From: Anaerolineae bacterium
Lineage (GTDB): Bacteria; Chloroflexota; Anaerolineae; Aggregatilineales; Phototrophicaceae
Assembly (NCBI GenBank): GCA_025055175.1
Contig: JANWYT010000024.1
Span: 22,719-86,718 of the forward strand
Direction: 5' to 3'
Length of the DNA stretch: 64,000 bases
The translations under genes and the position numbers were made by a program. Under the pieces are notes generated by a model. It did no database searches and was not told the origin of the DNA. It worked only from the letters and a program-made list of their open reading frames with translations. Position 1 is the stretch's first letter. The number at the start of each line of letters is the position of its first letter. Shown here in pieces: positions 26,608-35,530 of this stretch.

Positions 26608-26841
26608 ATGAGCAGACATCACTTCATGTGGGCCGACGACAGCGGCGGCGTGCAGGGAGCCGTCCTCGACCTAGAGGCGGGCTGCATCCAATGGTTTGAC
26701 CAGCCAGGCTGCGCCTGCGGCGAAGACGAGCAGTTCCAAAGTCTGAGCGACTTCATGGCCCAGGGCAGCGTCTATCTTAGTCCACCACCCGAAGTTGTGG
26801 CTGAGATTCGCGGACTGGTGGCTGCCCACCTGAGCCAGTGA
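26608..26841 (+). CDS. Small Cys-containing acidic protein (77 aa)
   Basis: The family is not recognised. GAGGAGAG precedes ATG 26608, a good ribosome-binding site. The sequence has MWADDSGG, an acidic middle and CACGED (residues 34-36 region), then a helical end (PPEVVAEIRGLVAAHL). Two Cys separated by one residue and a third nearby might bind metal, but that is speculative. It is 27 bases after the phosphatase gene and probably cotranscribed with it. Confidence 0.6.
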   Translation: MSRHHFMWADDSGGVQGAVLDLEAGCIQWFDQPGCACGEDEQFQSLSDFMAQGSVYLSPPPEVVAEIRGLVAAHLSQ

Positions 26842-26863
26842 GCTGTCCGGTCGTCCTCAAAGC

Positions 26864-27730
26864 TCAGCGCGCCGTGAAGGCCAGCACAACCACGTTCTGT
26901 GCGCAATCAGCGCGGGTGCTGACGAGATATGCATCGCTGAGTGGCTGGCCTTGCGGGCTGAAGAGCTGGATGGTGTAGTCGCGGGCCAGTGGTGCGCTGG
27001 CCAGGGCCAACTCAAAGCCGCCCTCACCCCACTGCGGCGCGCTGCCGCTGAAGACCGTCTCATCGAAATCGGCGGCGCGCACTCGCAAGCGGTAACCGTT
27101 GAGCGGCCTGCCCTGCGAGTCGCTGACCGTGCCGACCACGCTGGCCCAGGCACAGCCGCGCTCGTTAGTGTTGCCGATGTACTGCAACTGTGCCGCTAGT
27201 TGGAAGACCATGCTCGCAGGCGCGCTGGGCTGTGGCTCAGGTGTGGCCGTCACCTGCACGTAGAAGACGGGCGGTGGCAGCGGATTGAGTGGGCTATAGG
27301 GATCAACCCACAGAATGGCGTAGACGACGACCAGGCCCAACGTACCGAGCAGGGCCAACGCTGTCACCAGGTTGTAACCCCAGACGGAGGGGACGGGCTT
27401 GGGCGGCACAGACGGCACAGCAGAGCGCAGATTGGGGCGCGTGCGCGCCGCGTCGGCCGACGGCTCATTTGGAAGATCATCTTCGGCGCGCAGGGGCGCA
27501 GGCGGCAGGGGCGGAAAGCGCTCTTCGCTGGGCGTCACCTTCAGACGCACAGCGTCATCGGGCAGCGACGAGAGGGCCGCCAAAGCCGCCGAGTCGTCGG
27601 GGTTGGGCAGCTTGGCCAGGAAGTCGGGCAAAGCTTCGGCTTCGCCCTGGGGCGCGGCTTGCTCTGGTGGGATGAGCGGGCCGCTGGGCTTGAGGCTGTC
27701 CTTGCGATCGCGACGGCCAATGCGGCGCAT
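26864..27730 (-). CDS. Membrane-anchored protein with exported beta-domain
   Basis: A 288-residue protein: a cytoplasmic N-terminal half, acidic and Pro-rich; one membrane helix (NLVTALALLGTLGLVVVYAIL, ~120-140); and an exported C-terminal domain with GCAWASVVGTVSDSQGRPLNG. This domain matches in pattern those of the genes at 27740 and 5966 (GC-x-W..G.V.D..G.P.NG..), likely a carboxypeptidase-regulatory-like fold. The adjacent gene (27740) ends 9 bases before this one starts, so they form an operon. Function unknown. Confidence 0.7.
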   Translation of the reverse strand: MRRIGRRDRKDSLKPSGPLIPPEQAAPQGEAEALPDFLAKLPNPDDSAALAALSSLPDDAVRLKVTPSEERFPPLPPAPLRAEDDLPNEPSADAARTRPNLRSAVPSVPPKPVPSVWGYNLVTALALLGTLGLVVVYAILWVDPYSPLNPLPPPVFYVQVTATPEPQPSAPASMVFQLAAQLQYIGNTNERGCAWASVVGTVSDSQGRPLNGYRLRVRAADFDETVFSGSAPQWGEGGFELALASAPLARDYTIQLFSPQGQPLSDAYLVSTRADCAQNVVVLAFTAR

Positions 27731-27739
27731 GGCACAAGC

Positions 27740-28570
27740 TCAGCGAATCTCGCGCTGCTGCACGAAGTTGAGGATGGCCAGGTTGCCCTCGCAGGCGTTG
27801 GGGAACTGCACCTGGATCAGGTCGGAGACGGGCGTGCCGTTGACCGTCTCTAGGCGCACGAAGAACAGCTGTGGGCTGATCCCCGTGCCGACGACGACTT
27901 CCCAACCAGTGTTCAGGCCGTTGGCGCCGGTAGTGCCGTAAAATGAATTGCTGCCGACGGGCGCGACGCGATCCAGGTTGTTGTTGAAGACGCGCACCTG
28001 CAAACGCCCATTGAAGGGCTGGCCATCCAGGCCGATGACCTGCCCGCCCAGGCCCTGCCAAGCGCAGCCCGCCGCGTTGGCGAAGTTGGGGGCGAAGCGC
28101 ACTGCTTCACGTAAACCGAAGACGAAGGGCGAGACGCTAGGCGTGAACGTCGGCGTCGCGCCCGTCGGCGTCTCGGTGGGAGTGGGTGTGTCGGTGGCCG
28201 CCGGCGTGAAAGTGAGGCTGGGCGTGAAGGTGGGCGCCGGCGTGTCGGTGATGGTGGGCGTTGGGGTGGGCGTCTCGGTCTCCGTCGGCGTTGGGGTGGG
28301 CGTCTCGGTCTCCGTCGGCGTGAAGGTGAAGGTAGGTGGCAACGGCGTGCGCGTGGGACGCGGCGTCTCTGACGGGGTGGGCAAGAGGGTGGGCGTGCGC
28401 GTGGGGATGAGCAGGGCAGCGACGGCGGTCAGCTGGGCCTCGCTGGGCGGCGGGGGCGGGCTGAGCAAGACGACGACCACGCCGACGATGACCGCCACTG
28501 TTCCGATCAAGGACAGGGCGGTGATGATGTTGTAGCAGCCTGCACCACTGCTTCTCCTGCTTCGTGCCAT
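27740..28570 (-). CDS. Membrane-anchored protein with long Thr/Pro stalk and exported beta-domain
   Basis: A 276-residue protein with a membrane helix (~17-38), then about 75 residues of low-complexity Thr/Pro stalk (repeats of TPTPTETE), then a C-terminal domain with GCAWQGLGGQVIGLDGQPFNG, paralogous to its operon partner at 26864. The stalk is encoded in part by an exact 30-base tandem repeat. Such stalks span the cell wall and are often O-glycosylated. Likely a surface-exposed protein of unknown role. Confidence 0.7.
   Translation of the reverse strand: MARSRRSSGAGCYNIITALSLIGTVAVIVGVVVVLLSPPPPPSEAQLTAVAALLIPTRTPTLLPTPSETPRPTRTPLPPTFTFTPTETETPTPTPTETETPTPTPTITDTPAPTFTPSLTFTPAATDTPTPTETPTGATPTFTPSVSPFVFGLREAVRFAPNFANAAGCAWQGLGGQVIGLDGQPFNGRLQVRVFNNNLDRVAPVGSNSFYGTTGANGLNTGWEVVVGTGISPQLFFVRLETVNGTPVSDLIQVQFPNACEGNLAILNFVQQREIR
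28261..28320. repeat. Two tandem 30-bp repeats within the stalk coding region
   Basis: Bases 28261-28290 and 28291-28320 are identical and encode ten stalk residues each (TPTETETPTP register). The repeat length is divisible by 3, so slippage would change stalk length without a frameshift. Confidence 0.9.
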
Positions 28571-28593
28571 CGCGTGTCACTCTCCAGGGTCAA

Positions 28594-29460
28594 TCATTGG
28601 ACAATTTCGATCTGTGCGGCGCGCCACTGCGCCTCCAGCCAGCGGTTGTAGCGGCTCTCCATCAGCACTGCCAGGCGCTCTGGCTCAATCGCGCGCTGCT
28701 GACGATCCAGGACTTGCAGGACGTGGTAGCCCAAGCTGCTGGGGATAGGGCCAGCCGTCGCCCCGACTTCCAACGAGAAGGCCACCTCGGCCAGGCGACC
28801 ATCCAGCAACTCCTCTTGGGTGAACCAACCCAGCAGGCCACCATCGTCGCGGGTGCTGGCGTCCTGAGAGAACTGGCGGGCCAGCGCGCCGAAGTCAGCG
28901 CCGTTCTGGAGCTGGGCGAGGACGCTCTTGGCCTCGCCTTCCGTCTTGACCAGGATATGACGAGCCTGTACCTGCAAGACTTCTTGGCTCAAATCGGCGA
29001 AGATGAGGTCGCGCAAGCGCTGCGTCAGCAAGGCGTCGTACTGCGCTGCCAAGAAGTCAGCTTCGCTGAGCTGGTTGAGTCTCAGGTAGTCTTCCCAGGC
29101 AGCCTTGTTAGGCATGGCGCCCTTGATCTTGAGCAGCTCAGCCATCGCCTCAGCTTCGCTGACTTGGATGTTGGCCTGAGCGGCAGCCTGGCGGATGAGT
29201 TCCTGTTCGATGAGCGAGTCTAGCAGACGGGCGCGCAGCAGAGCAACTTCCTGCGGCAGCAAGTTCAAGCCCTGAGTGCGCTGAGCCACGAGCTGTTCAT
29301 AAGCCGTACGAGGGATGACGACGCCGTTCACGCGGGCCACCGCGTCATCGGCAAGAGCAGTCTGGGCTGGTGCTGCGCCTTCTTGCGACGTCGAACCAGC
29401 AGCTTGTGGGCCGCAGGCGACCAGCAGCGAAGCGAGCAGAATGAAGACGAGAGGGCGCAT
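28594..29460 (-). CDS. Parvulin-type peptidyl-prolyl isomerase lipoprotein (PrsA/SurA-like)
   Basis: A 288-residue exported foldase. A lipobox LLVAC near residue 16-17 of MRPLVFILLASLLVAC gives a lipid anchor; start ATG 29460 is chosen since the signal begins there (an ATG at 29472 adds four residues). A SurA-like N-terminal helical domain (~40-150) precedes a parvulin domain with RHILVKTEGEA, FSQDASTRDDGGLLGWF and GYHVLQVLDRQ. It should assist folding of exported proteins, plausibly including the stalk proteins encoded next to it. Confidence 0.88.
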   Translation of the reverse strand: MRPLVFILLASLLVACGPQAAGSTSQEGAAPAQTALADDAVARVNGVVIPRTAYEQLVAQRTQGLNLLPQEVALLRARLLDSLIEQELIRQAAAQANIQVSEAEAMAELLKIKGAMPNKAAWEDYLRLNQLSEADFLAAQYDALLTQRLRDLIFADLSQEVLQVQARHILVKTEGEAKSVLAQLQNGADFGALARQFSQDASTRDDGGLLGWFTQEELLDGRLAEVAFSLEVGATAGPIPSSLGYHVLQVLDRQQRAIEPERLAVLMESRYNRWLEAQWRAAQIEIVQ

Positions 29461-29524
29461 GAGCGTAGCCATCTGGAGTGAAGATTTGCACTGCCGTCAT
29501 TGTAATATGAGCCTGCTCTACGCG

Positions 29525-29965
29525 CTACCACCGATAGGGCGGCGGTTCGTCGTCGTCAGATAGAGGCGGGGATGAACTAGGCGGGTCGAACAGAGTCCGT
29601 TGCGTCAGGACGTCCAGGCCATGCGCCGCCAGAAGGCGCAGCACCAGCGGCGTGCGTTGACCGCGCACGGCCTGCTCTTGGGCGAATTGGATGGGCGACT
29701 TGGCGGCTTTTTGGCGGTTGCAGGGCCAACAGGCCAGGGCCAAATTGGCCAGGACATGTGCGCCACCGCGCGCCAGCGGTTGCACGTGATCCACTTCGAA
29801 ATCGACGCGGCGCAGGTCAGCGCCGCACCAGGCGCAACGTCCGCCGCTGTCCAGGATCAGATGACGCAGGTCGTCGAGTTGAATTTGTCCCCCACCGGCC
29901 CGCTGATTGAGGGCGGCGGCGTAGCGGGCCAGAGAGTCGGCGTCTAGGAAGTCGTCGTAACGCAT
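29525..29965 (-). CDS. HNH endonuclease family protein
   Basis: A 146-residue protein with the HNH core: zinc Cys pair CAWC (C44, C47), FEVDHV (D59, H60), LANLALAC (N74) and CWPCN (C79, C82, N83). A Pro/Ser/Asp-rich tail ends the protein. It begins 5 bases after the SbcC-like gene's stop and reads the same way, so the two are cotranscribed. HNH enzymes nick or cleave DNA; pairing with an SMC-like ATPase suggests a DNA repair or defence unit, an inference from position only. Confidence 0.85.
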   Translation of the reverse strand: MRYDDFLDADSLARYAAALNQRAGGGQIQLDDLRHLILDSGGRCAWCGADLRRVDFEVDHVQPLARGGAHVLANLALACWPCNRQKAAKSPIQFAQEQAVRGQRTPLVLRLLAAHGLDVLTQRTLFDPPSSSPPLSDDDEPPPYRW

Positions 29966-29970
29966 GGCGC

Positions 29971-32517
29971 TCAGCCCAAACTCACGCGGCTGCCATGTGG
30001 CGTCTTGTCCACCTGGATGTGCAGTGGGAAGGCGTCGCGCAGCTCTTCGATATGGGTGATGACCAGGATCAACTCGAAGCGATCCTGCACTACGTTCAAG
30101 ATGTCGATCAGCTTGGCGCGTCCGTCGGCATCCTGCGTGCCGAAGCCTTCATCGATGAACAAGGTGCGCAGGTGGGCGCCGGCGCGCTGAGCCAGCACCT
30201 CCGAGAGAGCCACGCGCAGGGCAAAGTTGATCCTGAAGGACTCGCCACCGCTGTACAGCTCGTAAGGGCGCGTGCCGAGTTCATCAGCAATCTCAATCTC
30301 CAGCGTCTCGACGGCCTTGCCCTCTTGGGTCTGGCGTTCCGTCTTGAGCATGAGGTGCATACGACCATCAGTCATGCGACTGAGGTAGTCGTTGGCGCGC
30401 GCCTCTAGTTGGGGGATGACGGCTTCGATAATCATCAGCGGCACGCCGTTCTTGCCGAAGGCATCGCGCAGCTGCTGATAGAGTCCCTGCTCGTGATCGG
30501 CGCGGGCGCGTTCCTCTTCCAGGCGAGCGCGCTTCTCGCGGATAGCATGGAGGGCTTTCAGCTCTTGCTGGGCAGTGGTCAGACGGCTGTAGGCTTTGTC
30601 CCTGGCGCTGCTACACTCTTGGACAGCGCGTAAGCGCAGCTCGCGCTCTTTCAGGCGGGCGACGTGGCGGGCGGCTTCGGCTTCCCAGCGGCGCACAGCT
30701 TCCGCTTCGCGGGCGATGACTTCTTCCAGGCGAGCCAGGCGAGCGGCGTATTCTTGCTGGCGGGCCTGCTCGTGGGGCAGGCTCTCGCGGGCGATGGCCA
30801 GCTGCTGGTGTTGGTCTTCGTACTGGCGGAAGCGCTGCAAATCGGCGCGCTGCTGCTCGTGGAGCTTGGCGTCGTAGCCCAGGGCAGCTTCCTCAGCTTG
30901 CAGTGCAGCCAAGCGAGCGCGAATTTCCTGGCCGTAGTCGCCAGCTTCTAGGCGAACCAGGAGAGCGGCGCGCTGGCCGTCCAACTCGGCCAGGCGAGCG
31001 CGGGCTTGTCGAGCTGCTTCGACCTGTTGGCTGAGCGTCCCCAGGCGCACGCGCAGCTTGCCCAACTCGGTCAGCTGTTGAGCCAGGCGTCTCTGTTCAG
31101 CGTCGTCGCGCTTGATGGCAGCTTTGGCCTGAGCGATGGCAGTCTTCAAATCCTGGTAGTCTTCGCGCAAAGCTTCGCGCTCGGCCTTTAACTCGGCCAG
31201 CTTGGCCAGGCGGTGGTCTTCGCTGAGCGTTTGACCGCAAAAAGGACAGACAGCCTGGGCCTGCTCCAGGTCTTCAATGCGCTTAGCTAGGGCCTTGCCA
31301 TCCTTCTCCACTTGGGCGAAGCGCTGTTCGGCGCTGGCCAGGGCTTCGCGCTGCTGGCTGATAGCAGCTTGCAGGGCCTTCTCGCGGACGTCGTCGGCTT
31401 CTAGTTGGGCGACTTGCTGCTGAAGCTTGGCCAGAGCTTGGGCGCTATCGTCGCTGAGCTGCTTGCGCAGGCTGGCCATCTCACCATCCAGGGCGGCACG
31501 CTGCGCGTCCAGCTCAGCGCGAGCCTGGGCCAGCAAGCGTTCTTGCTGACTGCGCTGTTCTCTCAGGGCGCTGAGTTGGCGGAATTTCTCGTTCAAGGCC
31601 GCGTCCTGATCCAGGGCGGCGCGGTAGGCGGCGTGAGCGGCTTCGATGCTGGCAGCGTTGGCCAGCACAGCCTGGTAGCGTTCGATCATGGCCTGAGAGT
31701 CTTGGAAGCGCCGGCGCGTCTCGTCGGCGTCGCGCTGGGCGTCAGCTTGGCGGCGCTGAGCATCGCGCTGCTGGTCTTGGGCCGCCTTGAGGTCGGCATC
31801 GGCACTTTGGACTTCTTCTAGGCGGGCCTGGGCCGCTTCTAGTTCAGCCTGAGCCACCTGGTAATCGGCCTGGGCCGTTTGCAGTTCGGCTTGGTGCTGA
31901 GGCTCGCGGGCTAGCTCTTCATCCCATTCGCGCGCGCGCATTTGACGGGCCGCCTGCTCTTGCCTGATCCGATCTATCTCGGCTTTGGCGCGTTCTTCAT
32001 AGTCGCGCCAACGGGCCAGGCCCAACATCTCGCTCAGTAATTCCTTGCGCTTGGCGGGTTGCAGCAGCATGAACGAATCGGCGCGACCCTGCTGCAAGAA
32101 AGCTGAGGCGATGAAGGTGTCGTAGTCCAGGCGCAGGATGGCGTTGATCTTGACCTGGGTGTCACGGGCGTTTGGCTCGCTGATGTCGTTCCAACTGCTC
32201 TGATGCTGGCGCACGAACAGGCTCAGGCTGGCGGCGCGCTTGCTGCGCGCCTTGCGCCGTTCCACGCGGTAGACGTTGCCCTCCTGCTCAAAGTCTAGGA
32301 GGACGGCCAGCTCTTCTTGGCCCTGGTGGATGAGGTCTTCTAGGCGACTGGCGCGGGCCTTGCCCCACAACCCATAGGTGATGGCGTCCAGGATGGAACT
32401 CTTGCCTGCTCCGTTCGCGCCCACCAGACAGGCTAAATGCACCCCCTCCAGCAGCAGCGGGTCGGGGTTGCGGTAGGCTAGGAAGTTCTTCATCTCCAGG
32501 CGCAGTGGGATCATCAA
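29971..32517 (-). CDS. sbcC: SbcC/Rad50-like SMC-family ATPase
   Basis: An 848-residue ATPase with Walker A GANGAGKSS near residue 35, long antiparallel coiled-coils rich in Ala/Glu/Gln, a zinc hook CPFC at about 420, the signature YSGGESF at ~750 and Walker B FIDEGFGTQD. In SbcCD/Mre11-Rad50 it powers a nuclease acting on DNA ends and hairpins. The nuclease partner SbcD/Mre11 is not adjacent, but an HNH gene follows after 5 bases. TATAAT at 32548-32553 (minus) is a likely -10. Length is at the short end of the family. Confidence 0.88.
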   Translation of the reverse strand: MMIPLRLEMKNFLAYRNPDPLLLEGVHLACLVGANGAGKSSILDAITYGLWGKARASRLEDLIHQGQEELAVLLDFEQEGNVYRVERRKARSKRAASLSLFVRQHQSSWNDISEPNARDTQVKINAILRLDYDTFIASAFLQQGRADSFMLLQPAKRKELLSEMLGLARWRDYEERAKAEIDRIRQEQAARQMRAREWDEELAREPQHQAELQTAQADYQVAQAELEAAQARLEEVQSADADLKAAQDQQRDAQRRQADAQRDADETRRRFQDSQAMIERYQAVLANAASIEAAHAAYRAALDQDAALNEKFRQLSALREQRSQQERLLAQARAELDAQRAALDGEMASLRKQLSDDSAQALAKLQQQVAQLEADDVREKALQAAISQQREALASAEQRFAQVEKDGKALAKRIEDLEQAQAVCPFCGQTLSEDHRLAKLAELKAEREALREDYQDLKTAIAQAKAAIKRDDAEQRRLAQQLTELGKLRVRLGTLSQQVEAARQARARLAELDGQRAALLVRLEAGDYGQEIRARLAALQAEEAALGYDAKLHEQQRADLQRFRQYEDQHQQLAIARESLPHEQARQQEYAARLARLEEVIAREAEAVRRWEAEAARHVARLKERELRLRAVQECSSARDKAYSRLTTAQQELKALHAIREKRARLEEERARADHEQGLYQQLRDAFGKNGVPLMIIEAVIPQLEARANDYLSRMTDGRMHLMLKTERQTQEGKAVETLEIEIADELGTRPYELYSGGESFRINFALRVALSEVLAQRAGAHLRTLFIDEGFGTQDADGRAKLIDILNVVQDRFELILVITHIEELRDAFPLHIQVDKTPHGSRVSLG

Positions 32518-32547
32518 CGTTTCTCCAGGGCGGCGGCACAGGACTAG

Positions 32548-32553
32548 ATTATA
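32548..32553 (-). promoter_or_regulatory. -10 box of the SbcC-HNH operon
   Basis: TATAAT on the minus strand, 31 bases before the first possible ATG (32517); the -35 is not clear. Confidence 0.45.
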
Positions 32554-32641
32554 GCCACAAACGCGGGTCTACACCCAGGCTGAGTCGGCCTCGTATGTGG
32601 GCCAGGCTCAGACGAGGTGAGTGAGCCTGTGCTGAGCTGCT

Positions 32642-33379
32642 CTAGATGACGTAATCGCTGGCAGCGCCGAGTTGGGCTTGTTCCCGTTCCTGAGCCTGAA
32701 GCTGAGCTTCAATGCGCTCGATGCGCGCCAGAGCCACCTCCAAGCGTTCGGAGAGGACGTCAGGAAGGACGTTGTGCTGCAAATCGGGCGCGCTGCTGCT
32801 GCCCTTGCCCACTTCCTTGCCGGGTATGCCGACGACGACGGCGTTTGGGCCGACGTCGCGGATGACGACGGCGTTAGCGCCAATGCGGCTGTTGGCGCCG
32901 ATGGTGATCGCCCCCAGGATTTTCGCTCCAGCGCCGACGACGACGCCCTGTTCCAGGGTGGGATGGCGCTTGCCACGCGCCAAGCTGACGCCGCCCAGCG
33001 TCACGCCGTGATACAGCGTCACATCGTCGCCGACTTCCGCCGTCTCGCCGATGACGACGCCCATGCCGTGATCGATGAAGACGCGCCGCCCGATGCGCGC
33101 TGCTGGGTGAATCTCGATGCCTGTCCACCAGCGCGCCAGATAGGCCACTGCGTGGGCCAGCAAGCGCCGCTGCCTCTGCCACAGGGCATGGGCCAGGCGA
33201 TGCAGCCACAGGGCATGCAGGCCTGCATAGAACAGGACGACCTGAGCGCGGCTGTACGCCGCCGGGTCGCGCTCTAGCACAGAGCGCACGTCTTCGCGGA
33301 TGATGGCCCGCGCTGTCTGCCACCAACTGGCAGCACGACGGCGCAGCTGAGATGAATGGAGCGATGGAGACGACGCCAT
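32642..33379 (-). CDS. cysE: Serine O-acetyltransferase
   Basis: A 245-residue hexapeptide-repeat acetyltransferase making O-acetylserine from serine and acetyl-CoA, the carbon acceptor for cysteine synthesis. The N-terminal helical domain ([12 protein letters not shown]) is followed by left-handed beta-helix repeats with [18 protein letters not shown] and [19 protein letters not shown]; active-site His residues are in these blocks. A GIPGK loop and a helical tail end the protein. It would feed the O-acetylserine sulfhydrylase at 40313, encoded separately. A 9-bp inverted repeat (33380-33427) spans its promoter and start. Confidence 0.93.
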   Translation of the reverse strand: MASSPSLHSSQLRRRAASWWQTARAIIREDVRSVLERDPAAYSRAQVVLFYAGLHALWLHRLAHALWQRQRRLLAHAVAYLARWWTGIEIHPAARIGRRVFIDHGMGVVIGETAEVGDDVTLYHGVTLGGVSLARGKRHPTLEQGVVVGAGAKILGAITIGANSRIGANAVVIRDVGPNAVVVGIPGKEVGKGSSSAPDLQHNVLPDVLSERLEVALARIERIEAQLQAQEREQAQLGAASDYVI

Positions 33380-33427
33380 ACGAGCCTAGACCTTTCGGAC
33401 AAGTGAGTGAGCTTAGTATAGGCTCGT
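33380..33427. promoter_or_regulatory. Inverted repeat and -10 box before cysE
   Basis: Arms ACGAGCCTA (33380-33388, touching the ATG) and TAGGCTCGT (33419-33427) are perfect complements 30 bases apart. TATACT (minus, 33420-33415) overlaps the upstream arm and is a likely -10. This could be an operator pair or simply coincidence. Confidence 0.4.
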
Positions 33428-33449
33428 TGGATGTCTGCGCACAGGCGTT

Positions 33450-34253
33450 TTAGTCGGGCAACAGGGCTTTCATGCGATTCTGAATGAAGCGTGTGGCCCG
33501 CAGCGGACTCAGGCGATAGTGCAGGTTCATCATCTTGGAGTCGTTGCCTACGTAAACCTGGAAGGCATCGCGTTTCATGCCGTCGATAATAGCTGCAGCG
33601 GCGGCCTCTGGCGAGGTCTGGGGCAAGCTCGATTCGGACTGAGAGGGAGCAGGCTGGCGTACAGTCACCCCAGAGTTCTGGGTGATGTTGGTCGTGACTG
33701 CGCCTGGGAAGACCACCGTCACCCGCACGTTCGTCCTGCTCAGCTCCGCGTACAGCCCCTCGCTCAACAGCTTGACGGCGGCCTTTGACGCGCCGTACAA
33801 GCTCTGGCCCGGCACAGGGAAGAAGCCGCCCATACTGGAGATGTTGACGATGTGAGCTTCGGGGCGCTTGAGCAAGTGGGGCAAGAAGGTCTTGACCATG
33901 TAAATGACGCCGTACAGGTTGACGTTCAGCACGCGCTCAATCGCCTCGTAGGGCAGGTCATTCACGCGCAAGAAGGGTTGGATAATGCCGGCGTTGTTGA
34001 TGACGCCGTCCACGACGCCGTGTGCAGCGATCACCTGCTCTGGCAGGGCTTCTACGGCCTGTCGATCCGCCACGCTCAGGACGTGCAGCGAGAGCTTGTC
34101 CGACGCGGCCAAACGCGCTGTCTCGCCTAGCGCTTCAGCGTTCAAATCGACGGCGGCGACGCGCGCCCCTGCGGCGAGGAGTTGGAGGCTGAGTTGGCGG
34201 CCTATGCCGCTACCAGCGCCAGTGACGACGATCACGCGGTTGTTGGGGTTCAT
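33450..34253 (-). CDS. Short-chain dehydrogenase/reductase
   Basis: A 267-residue classical SDR. It has TGAGSGIGRQL for NAD(P) binding, NNAGI, the catalytic Ser in NISSMGG and YGASK (Tyr-x3-Lys), so the tetrad is intact, unlike the reductase at 5186. Asp in AAVDLN suggests NAD preference. The C-terminal region with TTNITQNSGVTV is variable and presumably sets the substrate, which cannot be predicted. It lies between cysE and a divergent dehydrogenase with no clear link to either. Confidence 0.88.
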   Translation of the reverse strand: MNPNNRVIVVTGAGSGIGRQLSLQLLAAGARVAAVDLNAEALGETARLAASDKLSLHVLSVADRQAVEALPEQVIAAHGVVDGVINNAGIIQPFLRVNDLPYEAIERVLNVNLYGVIYMVKTFLPHLLKRPEAHIVNISSMGGFFPVPGQSLYGASKAAVKLLSEGLYAELSRTNVRVTVVFPGAVTTNITQNSGVTVRQPAPSQSESSLPQTSPEAAAAAIIDGMKRDAFQVYVGNDSKMMNLHYRLSPLRATRFIQNRMKALLPD

Positions 34254-34444
34254 CTTGGCCTACTTTCTTGGCTTGATTGATAAATCAGAAGCGGGCAGGG
34301 CGCAAGTTCCGTTTACACTGTACCACCAGCCTGGGGTTGGTCTTAAACCCAACCAGTCCGGGTCGGAGAGTATCGCAATTCGGGGGCGCTTGTGTCACAA
34401 TAGCTGCAGTCACAACCCTAAGAAACACACACGAGGCGAATGCC

Positions 34445-35458
34445 ATGAAATTGTGCGTCATAGAAGGCGATGGGATCGGGCATGAGGTCGTCCCAGCGGC
34501 GGTGGCTGTCTTGCAAACCGTCTTGCCCCAAGTCGAGATCGTGCGCGCATCGGCAGGCTACGACTACCATCAGCGCACGGGCCGCCCGATCGACCCTGAG
34601 ACCTTCGACTTGGTGCGCGAGTGCGGCGCGCTGCTATACGGCGCTGCCAATTCTCCATCCTTCCCCGTCCCTGGCTACAGCTCACCTATTGTGCGCTTGC
34701 GCCGCGAGCTGAAGACTTACGCTGCCCTGCGCCCCACCGTCACGATGCCCGTCATCACCTCGCGCCCCGGCGTCGACCTACTGGTGGTGCGCGAAGCCAC
34801 CGAAGACGTCTACAGCGGCGAAGAACGCCAGTACTTCGACAGCGACAGCGAGACGATGATCGCGCAGAAGATCGTCACCCGCGCCGCCAGCGAACGAATC
34901 GCCCATATGGCCTTCTCGTTGGCGCGCCGCAACCAGCGCCGCCGCGTGACGATTGTCCACAAAGGCAACGTCCTGCCCATGACCGACGGCCTGTTCCGCC
35001 GCGCCGCCCTGGAGATTGCTGCCTACTACCCAGAGATTGAAGTCGATGAGCTGCTGGTCGATACAGCCGCCTATTGGATGGTCAAAGACCCCTCGCGCTT
35101 CGACATCATCCTGACGATGAACCAATACGGCGACATCCTGAGCGACATGGCGGCAGCCTGGGGCGGCGGCTTGGGCCTGTCGCCGGCCCTCAACCTGGGC
35201 GACGAGGTGGGCATTGCCGAGCCAGTGCATGGCTCAGCCCCAGACATCGCCGGCCGCAACATCGCCAATCCTACCGCCACCATCCTCAGCCTAGCCATGC
35301 TGATCCGTTACCATTGGGGGTTAGTCGAAGCGGCCGAGCGCATTGAGGGCGCCATCTACCGCACCCTGAGCGACGGCCTGTACACCGCCGACATTCGTCC
35401 GCAAGGCGCGCTGAGTACCACGCGCTTCACAGAAGCTGTCCTGGAGCGTCTGATCTGA
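34445..35458 (+). CDS. Isocitrate/isopropylmalate dehydrogenase-family enzyme
   Basis: A 337-residue decarboxylating beta-hydroxyacid dehydrogenase. It has IEGDGIGHEVVPAA, the substrate loop SPIVRLRRELKTYAALRP, REATEDVYSGEE, the catalytic HKGNVLPMTDGLF, VDTAAYWMV and the metal-binding DILSDMAAAWGG, then GSAPDIAG and ANPTA. The loop lacks clear markers to separate NAD-isocitrate, homoisocitrate and isopropylmalate activities, and no leu or TCA neighbours help. ATG 34445 follows GAGG by 9 bases; the longer open frame upstream is noncoding in character. The leader (34254-34444) holds a hairpin GGTTGG/CCAACC. Confidence 0.85.
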   Translation: MKLCVIEGDGIGHEVVPAAVAVLQTVLPQVEIVRASAGYDYHQRTGRPIDPETFDLVRECGALLYGAANSPSFPVPGYSSPIVRLRRELKTYAALRPTVTMPVITSRPGVDLLVVREATEDVYSGEERQYFDSDSETMIAQKIVTRAASERIAHMAFSLARRNQRRRVTIVHKGNVLPMTDGLFRRAALEIAAYYPEIEVDELLVDTAAYWMVKDPSRFDIILTMNQYGDILSDMAAAWGGGLGLSPALNLGDEVGIAEPVHGSAPDIAGRNIANPTATILSLAMLIRYHWGLVEAAERIEGAIYRTLSDGLYTADIRPQGALSTTRFTEAVLERLI

Positions 35459-35530
35459 CGAAAGTCATACGCACGGCGCGCTCAAAACACTTTATCATGC
35501 TCGTAACGGTAGTCTACACGGCCAATCTCT

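Noticed and set aside
28137..28580. His/Asp-rich alternative frames across the Thr/Pro stalk region
   Set aside because: They are frame-shifted readings of the low-complexity stalk repeats.
34277..34444. Longer N-terminus for the isocitrate/isopropylmalate dehydrogenase
   Set aside because: The added residues have no family similarity and include a hairpin; the family N-terminus MKLCVIEGDGIG begins at 34445.
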